44,819 nucleotides of DNA. It comes from an uncultured Mycolicibacterium sp. Lineage in GTDB: Bacteria > Actinomycetota > Actinomycetes > Mycobacteriales > Mycobacteriaceae. How positions within the stretch are numbered: the stretch's first letter is position 1; each line of letters begins with the position of its first letter. The notes under the pieces are model-generated. The model had not been told where the DNA came from. It did not search any database and saw only the letters and a program-made list of their open reading frames with translations. A program made the position numbers and the translations under genes. Below, one piece after another: positions 9,892 through 18,854 of this stretch. The stretch is from contig CAMFLL010000013.1 in assembly GCA_945957405.1 (NCBI GenBank), forward strand, positions 1-44,819, given 5' to 3'.

Positions 9892-11114
9892 TGTCCGCCT
9901 CACAGCACATCGCGGTGGCAGGCGGCTCACTGGCGGGCCTGCGCGCCGCAGAACAACTGCGCGGCCTCGGCCACGCCGGGCCCATCACGGTGCTCTCCGC
10001 AGAACGGCACCACCCTTACAACCGCCCACCCCTGTCCAAGGAGGCGCTCGCCGAAAACGGTTCGGCGACAACAGCGGAACTCGCCGCGCGGCTGGCGTTC
10101 CGGCGCCGACCGAGCCTGGCCGACGTCGACTTCCGGCTGGGCACCGAAGTGGTGGCCGCCGACCTGGCCGCGCACCGCCTCACCGTGGCATCCGGGGGCA
10201 CCGTAGACTACGACGCACTGGTGATCGCCACCGGTCTGCGCCCACGCCGGCTCGCCGTACCCGGCCCCGAGCGCGGACGGCACGTGCTACGCACCGTCGA
10301 GGACTGTCTGGGACTGCGCGCCGCCCTGCGGCCTCAGGACCGGGCCGTTGTCATCGGGGGCGGGTTCATCGGCTGTGAGGTGGCCGGCACCCTGCGCGCG
10401 CTCGGGCACCGGGTCACGGTCGTCGAACCCGCAGGCCCTCCCATGCAGCGCGTCCTGGGCACCGAACTGGCCGAGGCGATCCGCCATCACCACATGGCCC
10501 ACGGCATCGACTTCGTTATCGGCGCGGGTGTGGCCGGATTCACCGGCGACAACACGGTCACCGGAATCATCCTGGATACCGGCGAGACCCTGCAGGCCGA
10601 CGTGGTGATCGAGGCCGTGGGGTCGGTGTGCAATGTCGAATGGCTCGACGGGCAGGGGCTGGACCTGCGCGACGGTGTGCTGACCGACAACCACCTCGCG
10701 GTCGTCGGCGGTGCCGATACCGTCGCGGTTGGTGACGTGGCCCGCTTTCCCAACCCGCTCTTCGACGAGATCCCGCGCCGCGTCGAACATTGGTCGATGC
10801 CCGGTGACACCGCGAAACGGGCGGCGGCAACGCTTTTCGGCCGATTGTGTGGCGAGCCGGACGACACTGCCGACTTCATGCCGGTGCCGGCCTTCTGGAG
10901 CCACCAACTCGACGTACGACTGCAGAGCTACGGCTCCCCGGCGCTGGCCGACGAGGTTTGGATCGAGGAGGGCACATTCGACCACCTGACCGGCGGCGTC
11001 GTCGCCACCTACCATCGCGGCCACCGGCACGTCGGCACGGTCGCCGTCAACTGCAGCCCGGCCCTGCACCGGACGCTGCGCGACGCGTTCGTGGCCGTGG
11101 ATGCGACCCGATGA
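9891..11114 (+). CDS. pipC: NAD(P)H-dependent ferredoxin reductase (FAD)
   Basis: 407 aa, putidaredoxin-reductase-like flavoprotein (Pyr_redox_2 plus a C-terminal reductase domain) that supplies electrons to the ferredoxin/P450 pair. FAD-binding VAGGSLAGLRAAEQL at the N terminus, YNRPPLSKE, ATGLRPR, the NAD(P) motif VVIGGGFIGCEVAGTLRALG (about 152) and the second FAD motif AVGDVARFPN (about 283). Start chosen at 9891, overlapping the ferredoxin stop; reading farther upstream would run through the P450 gene. Corresponds to morC of Mycobacterium sp. HE5. Confidence 0.9.
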   Translation: MSASQHIAVAGGSLAGLRAAEQLRGLGHAGPITVLSAERHHPYNRPPLSKEALAENGSATTAELAARLAFRRRPSLADVDFRLGTEVVAADLAAHRLTVASGGTVDYDALVIATGLRPRRLAVPGPERGRHVLRTVEDCLGLRAALRPQDRAVVIGGGFIGCEVAGTLRALGHRVTVVEPAGPPMQRVLGTELAEAIRHHHMAHGIDFVIGAGVAGFTGDNTVTGIILDTGETLQADVVIEAVGSVCNVEWLDGQGLDLRDGVLTDNHLAVVGGADTVAVGDVARFPNPLFDEIPRRVEHWSMPGDTAKRAAATLFGRLCGEPDDTADFMPVPAFWSHQLDVRLQSYGSPALADEVWIEEGTFDHLTGGVVATYHRGHRHVGTVAVNCSPALHRTLRDAFVAVDATR

Positions 11115-11168
11115 CCGTCATCAGCCCTGCCCGACTCAATCCTTCTTCGACCACAACGAGGTGACCCC

Positions 11169-12554
11169 ATGACCACAACACCACTTGACGCGCACCGCCA
11201 GGGCAATGCAACCAGTCCCGAGCTCGCCGCGGCACTGTCCACCATCGCTGATCGCGGCGTGGAATTCGTCTACTTCCAGGCCGTCACTATCTCCGGCCGG
11301 GTGGTCGGGAAGGTGGTGCCGGCGCGGCATTTCGAGCGCCTCGCCGTCAAAGGGGTGCAACAGCACCAGACCGCGATCGCCAACCTGCAGGGAACCCGCG
11401 AGGGTGTCCTGATGGCCGGCGGTGTCCACGCGCCCGAGTACACCGCGATCGCCGACCTCGAGACGTTCGCGGTGCTGCCGTGGGACACGAGCTTCGCCCG
11501 GGTGTTCTGCCGGCTGTACGAACCTGACCACCTGGCCGAGCGCGGCGGCCGCGAGTTCGCCTGCGACAGTCGCGGTCTGCTGCGGCGCATGCAGGCCGGC
11601 TTCACCGATCGCACCGGCCTGGAACTGCGCACCGGCTGCGAGCCCGAGATGACGTGGCAGGGTGAAGGTTTGGAAGCTCAGTTCAGGCCCGGGTCCAGTC
11701 CGGCCTACCACATCGACCACCTGGAACGGAACCGGCCGATCGTCAAGAAGGTCGTCGAATACGCGCAAGCACTTGGCCTCGACATGATCGAAGGCGACTA
11801 CGAGGACGAGTTCCAGGTGGAACTCAATTTCATGTACGACCGGGCCGACCTGACCGCCGACCGGCTCACCACCTACCGGCAGATCTGCAAGCAGGTGGCA
11901 CGTGAACTCGGCATCCAGGCCAGCTTCATGCCCAAACCCGCCACCGGCATGATGGGCAACGGTTGCCATCACAACTTCAGCTTCTGGCGCGACGGTGTCA
12001 ACGTGCTGGCTGAACCCGGTGTCACAGAACTGCATCTGACGGAGATCGGCAAGCACGCGCTCGGCGGACTGCTGGCCCACTCGGCCGGTGCGATGCTGAT
12101 CAACGGTTCGACCGTGAACTCCTACAAACGCTACTGGGACGCCGGGCAATTCGCGCCGTCACGGATCAACTGGGGGCTCGACAACAAGACGTGTACGGTC
12201 CGCCTGTCGGCCAACGGTCGCCTCGAATACAAACTGCCCGACGCCAGCGTCAACCCGTATCTGTCTCACGCTGTGCTGTTCGCCGCGTGCGAGGACGGTA
12301 TGAAGAACGCGATCGACCCCGGAGCCCCGACCCAGGGATCGTCGTACGACACCCCGGACGATGTGCGGTTCCCGGCACTACCGCTGACGCTCGGTGAGGC
12401 CATCGGGGCCTTCCGGGCCGACGAAGTACTGACCCAGGCTTTCGGTTCGGAGCTGTCGGCGTTGCTCGTCGACTTCCACACCGATGAATGGGCTCGTTTC
12501 TGTGGATATGTCACTGATTGGGAGCGCGACATGTATTGGAATGACACCCCGTGA
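11169..12554 (+). CDS. Glutamine-synthetase-like gamma-glutamyl ligase
   Basis: 461 aa, GS superfamily. The catalytic core is intact: GCEPEM (metal Glu), EGDYEDEFQVELNF, GNGCHHNFSFW (ATP/metal His), NSYKRYWD, and EYKLPDASVNPYLS. The adenylylation-type Tyr loop of housekeeping GlnA is not evident. GS-like genes follow the amine P450 genes in known mor/pip loci. The likely reaction is ATP-dependent coupling of glutamate to an amine or amino-acid intermediate, as PuuA does for putrescine; two PuuD-like hydrolases three and four genes away would remove the glutamyl group. Which intermediate is glutamylated is unknown. ATG with GAGGTG upstream; stop overlaps the next start by 4 bases. Confidence 0.85.
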   Translation: MTTTPLDAHRQGNATSPELAAALSTIADRGVEFVYFQAVTISGRVVGKVVPARHFERLAVKGVQQHQTAIANLQGTREGVLMAGGVHAPEYTAIADLETFAVLPWDTSFARVFCRLYEPDHLAERGGREFACDSRGLLRRMQAGFTDRTGLELRTGCEPEMTWQGEGLEAQFRPGSSPAYHIDHLERNRPIVKKVVEYAQALGLDMIEGDYEDEFQVELNFMYDRADLTADRLTTYRQICKQVARELGIQASFMPKPATGMMGNGCHHNFSFWRDGVNVLAEPGVTELHLTEIGKHALGGLLAHSAGAMLINGSTVNSYKRYWDAGQFAPSRINWGLDNKTCTVRLSANGRLEYKLPDASVNPYLSHAVLFAACEDGMKNAIDPGAPTQGSSYDTPDDVRFPALPLTLGEAIGAFRADEVLTQAFGSELSALLVDFHTDEWARFCGYVTDWERDMYWNDTP

Positions 12555-13258
12555 GCGCGGCACTGAAGCTGGCCTGCCTGGATGCCGAGGCACCCCCGCT
12601 GTTCTCGCTCTGGACACCTGAAAAGGGCAGGCTGGGTTATGAACCCGGCGTCGCCGAGGCGTTGGGCGCCGAGCTGGGGCGGCCCGTCGAGTGGGTCCGC
12701 GTGCCGTGGGTCGACATGATCCCGGCCGTGCAGCGTGGTGCGGCCGACGCGGTGCTGTGCGGTCAGGGCATCACCGCGGAACGGCAGGCGCAGGTCGATT
12801 TCACCCGGCCGTACGCCATCTTCCACGAGGGGGTCCTGGTGCGCCGTGGCGCCGGGATTCACGGCCCGGCGGATCTGGTGGGCCGCAAGGTGGCCGCGAT
12901 CGAGAACAGCACCAACATGGCGCTGGCCGAGACCTTCACCGGCGCGCAGCCGGTGGCGTTCGGGGCGGGCTCTGACGACGTGTACGCCGACATGCTCGCC
13001 GCGCTGTTGAACTCCGACGTGGATGCGGTTGTCGACGATGACGTGGTTTTCGTCCCCTTGGGTGCCACTCACCCCGATTACGAACTGGCTTTCACCGTGC
13101 CGACCGGTAATCGGTGGGGTATCGCCGTGGCCAAGGACCGGCCCGACACCCTGGCCGAGATCGATGCGGCGCTCGGGCGGTTGATCGAGTTGGGCCGTCT
13201 CCGCAAGGTGTGGGAGGAGTGGCTTCCAACGCTCGACTACCCGTTCGCGGGGGACTGA
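12551..13258 (+). CDS. Cytosolic SBP_bac_3-fold protein without signal peptide
   Basis: 235 aa. The fold of amino-acid ABC transporter binding proteins (SBP_bac_3) is clear: LKLACLDAEAPPLFS, DMIPAVQRGAADAVLCGQGITAERQAQVDFTRPYAIFHEGVLV, GPADLVGRKVAAIENSTNMALAE, and a C-terminal lobe ending RLRKVWEEWLPTLDYP. The GTG start overlaps the ligase stop (GTGA) and the protein begins at the first core strand, so there is no room for a signal peptide or lipobox. No ABC permease or ATPase gene lies near. It is probably a soluble ligand-binding protein, or an enzyme such as the cyclohexadienyl-dehydratase branch of this fold; function not known. Confidence 0.75.
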   Translation: MSAALKLACLDAEAPPLFSLWTPEKGRLGYEPGVAEALGAELGRPVEWVRVPWVDMIPAVQRGAADAVLCGQGITAERQAQVDFTRPYAIFHEGVLVRRGAGIHGPADLVGRKVAAIENSTNMALAETFTGAQPVAFGAGSDDVYADMLAALLNSDVDAVVDDDVVFVPLGATHPDYELAFTVPTGNRWGIAVAKDRPDTLAEIDAALGRLIELGRLRKVWEEWLPTLDYPFAGD

Positions 13259-13972
13259 GTGTCACGACCGCTGGTGGCGGTGGTCGGCCGCCGCGCCGAT
13301 CACGTACCGATCCTGCGTTTCTCGGCGACACTGGCCGCCGAGGCCATCTGCGAGGCGGTGTGGGCGGCCGGTGGTGAGCCGGTCGTCCTGCACGGGCCGG
13401 CTGCCGAGCCGCTGGCCGAACTACCGGCTCGACTGGCCGGTTTCCACGGTGTGCTGCTCCCGGGCGGCGCCGATGTGGAGCCGAGCCGGTACGGGGCGGC
13501 CGCCGCACCCGCCACCACGGACACCGTCGCGTTCCAGGACGAACTGGATCTCGGGATCACCCGGGCCGCCATCGAACTCGATATGCCCGCGTTGGCGATC
13601 TGCCGGGGCATGCAGGTACTCAACATCGCGCTGGGCGGCACGCTCGTCCAAGACATCGTCGAGACCGGCGCCGCGCACCGCAACGCAATTCATCACGTCG
13701 AGGTGATGACGGGCTCCAGGCTGCACGCCATCGTCGGCACCGAGCGCATCGAGGTGTCGTCGTACCACCACCAGGCCGTCGACCGACTGGGCGCCGGGCT
13801 GGCCGTCACCGCCGTGGCCGCCGACGGTGTCATCGAGGCGATCGAACACCGCTGCGCCGATATCGTTGCCGTGCAATGGCATCCGGAGGACCGCCACGGC
13901 GTGTCCGGAAGCGACGCCGCGCTGTTTTTCGACCTCGTCGACCGGGCCCGCAAAAGAAAGGACGCTCTGTGA
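13259..13972 (+). CDS. Class I glutamine amidotransferase-like gamma-glutamyl hydrolase (peptidase C26), copy 1
   Basis: 237 aa, PuuD/peptidase C26 family, cytosolic; expected to hydrolyse a gamma-glutamyl amide made by the GS-like ligase. Nucleophile C115 in AICRGMQVLN, catalytic His-Glu in QWHPED near the C terminus, and LLPGGADVEPSRYG near 66. The GTG start abuts the previous stop; GTGA overlap with the second hydrolase. Two diverged copies in tandem suggest different glutamyl substrates or a heteromer. Confidence 0.85.
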   Translation: MSRPLVAVVGRRADHVPILRFSATLAAEAICEAVWAAGGEPVVLHGPAAEPLAELPARLAGFHGVLLPGGADVEPSRYGAAAAPATTDTVAFQDELDLGITRAAIELDMPALAICRGMQVLNIALGGTLVQDIVETGAAHRNAIHHVEVMTGSRLHAIVGTERIEVSSYHHQAVDRLGAGLAVTAVAADGVIEAIEHRCADIVAVQWHPEDRHGVSGSDAALFFDLVDRARKRKDAL

Positions 13973-14784
13973 CCCACGCCGACCGGGTGCATGTGCGCGA
14001 CGTCATCCCGGATCTGCCGCTGCCCGACACACCGCGCGCCAGGGTGTGCGTGCTGGCCTCACTCAACTATCCGGACATCAGCGCGGCCGACGTCGCGCTG
14101 ATCCGCCGGTTCACCCGCGTGGCGCTGGCAACACTCGTCGAGCTCGGTGCGTCCTACGAGCTGTGGGACACCACGGCGGCCCTCGACGACCCCTGCCGGG
14201 CACGCGAATTCGACGGTCTCCTGCTGCTGGGTGGCGGTGACATCGACAGTGCCTGCTACGGCGTCACGGCGCCCAACCCGAGAACCTACGGTGTCGACGC
14301 ACGGGCCGACCGCGACGCGTTCGCCGCGATCGCCGCCGCGGAGACCGCCGATCGCCCGATCCTGGGCATCTGCCGCGGTTCCCAGCTGCTCAACGTCGCG
14401 CGCGGCGGCACCATCATCGGGGACATCACCGACTACACCCTGCACCACGGGGCACCAGGAGAGCCGGAGTTCGTCGACGAGCCGATCGACATCACCCCGG
14501 GAACGCGGTTGGCCTCGATCCTGCGAACCGCTCGGGTGATCGGACGGTCGGGCCACCATCAGGCGGTGGATCGCGTGGGTGCCGGACTGGTGGTGGCCGC
14601 GCGCGCTCATGACGGCATCACCGAAGGTATCGAGGACCCGGACAGGTTCTACCTCGGTGTGCAGTGGCACCCCGAAGACGAGGACGGACCCGAAGTCGAC
14701 CGGCTGCGACTTTTCGGTGCTTTTGTCGCTGCGGCCGAGGAGTCGCGTCGGGTCACTGTGACCGCGGCAGCGCCCCGGGGGTAA
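13969..14784 (+). CDS. Class I glutamine amidotransferase-like gamma-glutamyl hydrolase (peptidase C26), copy 2
   Basis: 271 aa, same family as the preceding gene but with an extra N-terminal stretch of about 25 residues. Nucleophile C135 in GICRGSQLLN, GGGDIDSACYG near 88, catalytic QWHPED near the C terminus; all key residues intact. GTG start at 13969 with AAGAAAGGA upstream; an in-frame ATG 31 codons earlier would run deep into copy 1 and is rejected. Followed after 10 bases by the PucR regulator. Confidence 0.85.
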   Translation: MTHADRVHVRDVIPDLPLPDTPRARVCVLASLNYPDISAADVALIRRFTRVALATLVELGASYELWDTTAALDDPCRAREFDGLLLLGGGDIDSACYGVTAPNPRTYGVDARADRDAFAAIAAAETADRPILGICRGSQLLNVARGGTIIGDITDYTLHHGAPGEPEFVDEPIDITPGTRLASILRTARVIGRSGHHQAVDRVGAGLVVAARAHDGITEGIEDPDRFYLGVQWHPEDEDGPEVDRLRLFGAFVAAAEESRRVTVTAAAPRG

Positions 14785-14794
14785 GACTGCACGT

Positions 14795-16282
14795 GTGGCC
14801 ATCACTGCGCGGGGTCTGACCGAGATCGAGAGCCTCGGCCTGTCGTTGATCGCAGGCGCGCAGGGCGCCGACCGCGACATCGCGTGGGCGCACGCCATCG
14901 AGTTACCGGACCCGACGCCCTACCTCGCGGGCGGTGAACTGGTGATGACCACCGGAATCAACCTCGGCACCGATGCGTCAGCGCAATTCGATTACGTGAC
15001 GCGGCTTGCCGCCGCCGGCAGCGCCGCACTGGCGGTCGATACCGGCACCCGGTTCGCGGAGGTGCCCCCGGGGGTACTGGCCGCGGGGGACCAGACGGGT
15101 ATCCCGGTGCTCGCGGTGCCGGCGTCGACACCGTTCATCGCGATCGCCAGGGTTGTCATCGATGCGCTCAAGGCCGATGAGCTGCGGTCCGTCCAACGGG
15201 TCGTCGATCAACAGGAGGTGCTGGCGCGGGCCACCTTGCGTGGCGGCATCCCGGGCGTGGTGAGTGCGCTCGCAGACTGCCTGCCTGCGGCGGTGGTCGC
15301 CGTGGGCGTCGACGGTCGGGTGCTGGCCGCCGGTGGAGCCGGTCGGGAGCGGTTGATCGACATGCTCACCGAGGGCGCTGACGCCCCCGTCGGGCGGCGG
15401 CAGGGCGGGTACGTCACGAACGACGGCGACGCGTTCGTCACCGTGCAGAAGCTTCGCGCCGCGCAGGCCGTCCGCGGTCAGCTCGCGGTCCGGACCGCGC
15501 AGCCCCTGTCCTCCCCGGACCGCCTGCTGGTGGCGCATGCGGTGTCGCTGATCTCGATCGCGCTGGAGAAGCCCGCGCGGGTCATCGACGTCGAACAACG
15601 GCTGCGTGGTGCCGTCACTCGCGACATGCTGCTCGGCTCAGGCACAGTCGACGACGGCGTGCTGCGCTACTTCGGTCTGGATCCGCACGGCGACGTCGTG
15701 GTGGCTCTGCTGCGCGGGATGGGGCCCGTGCTGGCGGCCGAGCAGGAGCTGGGCCGGCTGTTGTCCCCGACGGGCCCCTATCTACTGACGCCGATCGACG
15801 ATGAGATCGTCGTCGTGCTACCTGCGGACGGCAGTCGTCACCGGTTGCTCGGTGTGACAGCCGAACTCGGCCCTGCCGCGGGTGGGGCAAGCCTGCCCGT
15901 TCGGGTCGACGGCGTCGCGGTGGGACTGGCGCAGGCCCGTGTCGCCGCACAGTCGCGCTCGGGCGGTGTCACCGACTTCGGCGCCCTCGGCGCCCTCGGC
16001 GTCCTGATCGGAGGCCGCAGCCGCGCCGAGCTGCGACTGCTGGCGGCGCCCCTGGATCCGCTGCGCGACAGCGCCGAACTCATCACGACGCTCGAGGCGT
16101 TCCTGCGGCGCAACGGGCAGATCGAGGCGGCCGCGGCCGAACTCGGTGTGCACCGGCACACGATGCGCAACCGGATGCGGCGCGTCCAGGACCTGCTCGG
16201 CGACGACCTCGAATCAGCCGACAGCCGCGCGCAGTTGTGGCTGGCCGTCAAGGCCTGGCAGGTGCTGGCGAGTCAGGCTTGA
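14795..16282 (+). CDS. PucR-family transcriptional regulator
   Basis: 495 aa, cytosolic. N-terminal PucR domain (about 5-130; SLIAGAQGADRDIAWAHAIELPDPTPYLAGGELVMTTG), a central GGDEF-like/GAF-like region, and the C-terminal HTH_30 helix-turn-helix (GQIEAAAAELGVHRHTMRNRMRRVQDLLG, about 440-470). GTG start. Such regulators often control purine, amine or amino-acid catabolism. It is the last gene of the P450 operon and converges with the CoA-transferase gene, overlapping it by 10 bases. The minus-strand aminotransferase operon is a plausible target (inference). Confidence 0.88.
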   Translation: MAITARGLTEIESLGLSLIAGAQGADRDIAWAHAIELPDPTPYLAGGELVMTTGINLGTDASAQFDYVTRLAAAGSAALAVDTGTRFAEVPPGVLAAGDQTGIPVLAVPASTPFIAIARVVIDALKADELRSVQRVVDQQEVLARATLRGGIPGVVSALADCLPAAVVAVGVDGRVLAAGGAGRERLIDMLTEGADAPVGRRQGGYVTNDGDAFVTVQKLRAAQAVRGQLAVRTAQPLSSPDRLLVAHAVSLISIALEKPARVIDVEQRLRGAVTRDMLLGSGTVDDGVLRYFGLDPHGDVVVALLRGMGPVLAAEQELGRLLSPTGPYLLTPIDDEIVVVLPADGSRHRLLGVTAELGPAAGGASLPVRVDGVAVGLAQARVAAQSRSGGVTDFGALGALGVLIGGRSRAELRLLAAPLDPLRDSAELITTLEAFLRRNGQIEAAAAELGVHRHTMRNRMRRVQDLLGDDLESADSRAQLWLAVKAWQVLASQA

Positions 16283-17385
16283 GCCCCGTCGAGCCGTGGT
16301 GGGCCGCTGCGGTAACTCACGGGGGTCGCCGACATCTCGATCGGGTTGGCCACCTGCAGCGTGGCACTGTCGGGCACCGACACCGTCGCCTCGATGCCCA
16401 GGCTACGGGCAAAGGCGAACGCCTCGGCCAGGTCGTTGATCGGCCCGGCCGGCACTCCCACTGCCGTCAGCGCGGTGTACCAGTGGTCGGCACCGTCTGC
16501 CTTCAACGCGGGTTCGAGGATGGCGCACAACGCATCCCGATTGGCCACCCGCAACGGGTTGGTGAGGAACCGCGGATCGTCCCCGAGTTCGGGTCTACCG
16601 ACCGTGGCGGCGAACAGCTTGAACTGCTTGTCGTTGCCGACCGCCACCGCAATGGGTCGATCGGCTGTATCGAACACCTGATACGGGGTGATGCTGGGAT
16701 GCCGGTTGCCCATCATGCCGGGTACCACACCGGCGCCCAGGTAGCCCGAGGCCTGGTTGACCATGGAGGACAACAGCACCGAGAAGAGATTGGTGTCGAC
16801 CCGCTGCCCTTCGCCGGTGCGGTCCCGGTGAGCCAGGGCAGCCAGGATGCCACTCAACGCGTGCAGGCCGGCCAGCACATCGACCAGTGCGACACCGGCT
16901 TTGGTGGGGTCGCCCGGTTCGGTACCGGTGACGCTCATCAGGCCCCCGACGGCCTGCACCAGCAGATCGTAACCGGGGAGCGCCGCGCCGCCGCCTTGGC
17001 CGAAACCGGTGATCGAACAGTAGATCAGGCCAGGGCGGATCGCGGCGAGATCCTGGTAGCCCAAGCCGAGTTTCTCCATGGTCCCGGGCCGGAAGTTCTC
17101 CACCACGATATCGGCGCCGGCCACCAGGTCACGGGCGCGGGCCCGGTCGTCGGCGTCGGTGAGATCCAGTGCAACGGAACGCTTGTTGCGGTTGACCGAG
17201 TTGAAATACGTTGCGACACCGTCTGAGTCGTAGGGCGGGCCCCAATGCCGGGTGTCGTCGCCGACGCCCGGCCGTTCGATCTTGATGACCTCGGCGCCGA
17301 AATCGCCGAGCATCATCGTGGCGTACGGTCCGGCGAGCACCCGGCTGAAATCGACGACGACGATGTGGTCCAGTGCGCCGGCCAT
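16273..17385 (-). CDS. Class III CoA-transferase, likely glutarate CoA-transferase
   Basis: 370 aa, CaiB/BaiF (family III) CoA-transferase. Start ATG at 17385 overlaps the aldehyde dehydrogenase stop (TGATG). Family features: DFSRVLAGPYATMMLGDFGAEVIKIERPGVGDDTR, NRNKRSVALDL, VVENFRPGTMEKLGLGY, and ALVDVLAGLHALSGILAAL, whose Asp should be the catalytic acyl carrier. Human SUGCT, in the same family, makes glutaryl-CoA from glutarate. Being co-transcribed with a glutaryl-CoA dehydrogenase, activation of glutarate is the best reading here. Last gene of a four-gene operon; no terminator seen, since it converges into the PucR gene. Confidence 0.85.
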   Translation of the reverse strand: MAGALDHIVVVDFSRVLAGPYATMMLGDFGAEVIKIERPGVGDDTRHWGPPYDSDGVATYFNSVNRNKRSVALDLTDADDRARARDLVAGADIVVENFRPGTMEKLGLGYQDLAAIRPGLIYCSITGFGQGGGAALPGYDLLVQAVGGLMSVTGTEPGDPTKAGVALVDVLAGLHALSGILAALAHRDRTGEGQRVDTNLFSVLLSSMVNQASGYLGAGVVPGMMGNRHPSITPYQVFDTADRPIAVAVGNDKQFKLFAATVGRPELGDDPRFLTNPLRVANRDALCAILEPALKADGADHWYTALTAVGVPAGPINDLAEAFAFARSLGIEATVSVPDSATLQVANPIEMSATPVSYRSGPPRLDGAQA

Positions 17386-18854
17386 CACGCACCTGCCGTT
17401 CCGCCGCGCAGATACACGGTCGTGGTGTGGGTGAAGAAGTCCTTGGCGGCGGCGCCCTGCTCTTTGGGGCCGAGTCCGCTCTTCCTCGCGCCGCCGAAGG
17501 GAACATGCGGATCGGCACCTGCCGACTCCGAATTGACATGCAGCACACCGACATCGATGTGGTCGACGGCCTGGAGCACCCGAGTGACATCCTGGGTGAA
17601 CACCGCGGCCGACAAACCGAACTCGCTGTCGTTGGCCAGATGGAACGCCTGCTCGGCGTCGGTGGCGCGCTTGACCGCCAGGACGGGCCCGAACAACTCC
17701 TGGGTCCAGACGTCGGCCGCGGCGCCGTTCAGCTCGACGATGGTGGGGGCGATGAAGTACCCCTCGGCGAGCGCGCCGTCGGTATAGGGCACCGCCCCGG
17801 TCAACACGGTCACCCCCTGTGCGGCGGCGGTGCCGATACCTGCCGTGATCGAAGAGTGTGCTGCCTCGCTCACGACGGGGCCCATCTGCGTCGCGTCGTC
17901 GGCGGGATCGCCCACCGTGAGCGTCCGGGCACGATCGACCAGCCTGCCCAGGAACGTCTCGGCGATGCCGTCCGTGACGATCAGTCGTGATGTGGCGGTG
18001 CACTTCTGCCCGGTGGACCGGAACGCCCCCAGCATCACCTGCTCGACGGCGAGGTCGATGTCGGCGTCGTCGAGGACCACCGCGGCGTTCTTCCCGCCCA
18101 TCTCGGCCTGCACCGGCACCCCCCGGGCCGCCGCGGCAGCCGCGATCCGCCTGCCGATCCCGGTGGACCCGGTGAAGGTGATGGCGTCGATGTCGGCGTG
18201 ACCGACGATGGCGTCACCGATGTCCGAGCCCCCGACGAGCAGGTTCAGCACCCCGGCGGGCAGTCCGGCCTCCTGCAACGCCTGCGCCAACCGCACCGCG
18301 AGCAGCGGAACGGTACTGGCGGGTTTCCACACCACGGTGTTGCCGTACACCAATGCCGGCGCGATTTTCCAGGCCGGGATGGCGATGGGGAAGTTGAACG
18401 GTGTGATGACACCGACCACGCCGACCGGCTTGCGCATCACCAGGATCTGCTCGCCGGCCCGCGGGGAGGCGAAGATCTCGCCGGCCTGTCGGTCGCCCTC
18501 GTTGCCGTAGTAGCGCAGGATCTGGGCGGCACGCCGCACCTCGCCCACGCCTTCGGTCCTGGTCTTGCCTTCCTCGGCCGCGAGTTCGAGACCCCACGCA
18601 TCGGCGTGTCGGTCCACCACGTCGGCGGCCTCGAGCAGCACCGCGCCACGCTGGTGGATGGGTGTCGCCGCCCACTGTGCGGCGGCCTTGGCGGCAGCGG
18701 CTACGGCGGCGTCGACGTCGGAGAGGCCTGCGGCACCACCTTCGGCCACCACCACGCTCGGGCGTGCCGGGTTCAGACTGCGCAGGTCAGCACCGGTACC
18801 CGGGTACCACACGCCGGCCACCAGATGCTGGATGGCAACGGGAGCGGTGGTCAT
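17385..18854 (-). CDS. Aldehyde dehydrogenase, likely glutarate/succinate semialdehyde dehydrogenase
   Basis: 489 aa NAD(P)-dependent aldehyde dehydrogenase. VITPFNFPIAIPAWKIAPALVYGN with the cofactor-binding region after it, TFTGSTGIGRRI, catalytic Glu in QAEMGGKNAAVV, and catalytic Cys in STGQKCTATSR (about 286). Start ATG at 18854 overlaps the glutaryl-CoA dehydrogenase stop by 4 bases. In the operon it would oxidise glutarate semialdehyde (DavD role) or succinate semialdehyde. The choice of chain length is inferred from the neighbouring glutaryl-CoA dehydrogenase. Confidence 0.88.
   Translation of the reverse strand: MTTAPVAIQHLVAGVWYPGTGADLRSLNPARPSVVVAEGGAAGLSDVDAAVAAAAKAAAQWAATPIHQRGAVLLEAADVVDRHADAWGLELAAEEGKTRTEGVGEVRRAAQILRYYGNEGDRQAGEIFASPRAGEQILVMRKPVGVVGVITPFNFPIAIPAWKIAPALVYGNTVVWKPASTVPLLAVRLAQALQEAGLPAGVLNLLVGGSDIGDAIVGHADIDAITFTGSTGIGRRIAAAAAARGVPVQAEMGGKNAAVVLDDADIDLAVEQVMLGAFRSTGQKCTATSRLIVTDGIAETFLGRLVDRARTLTVGDPADDATQMGPVVSEAAHSSITAGIGTAAAQGVTVLTGAVPYTDGALAEGYFIAPTIVELNGAAADVWTQELFGPVLAVKRATDAEQAFHLANDSEFGLSAAVFTQDVTRVLQAVDHIDVGVLHVNSESAGADPHVPFGGARKSGLGPKEQGAAAKDFFTHTTTVYLRGGTAGA

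Noticed and set aside
17386..18003. 206-residue extension of the CoA-transferase
   Set aside because: Arg/Gly-rich shadow of the aldehyde dehydrogenase gene; the family N terminus starts at 17385.
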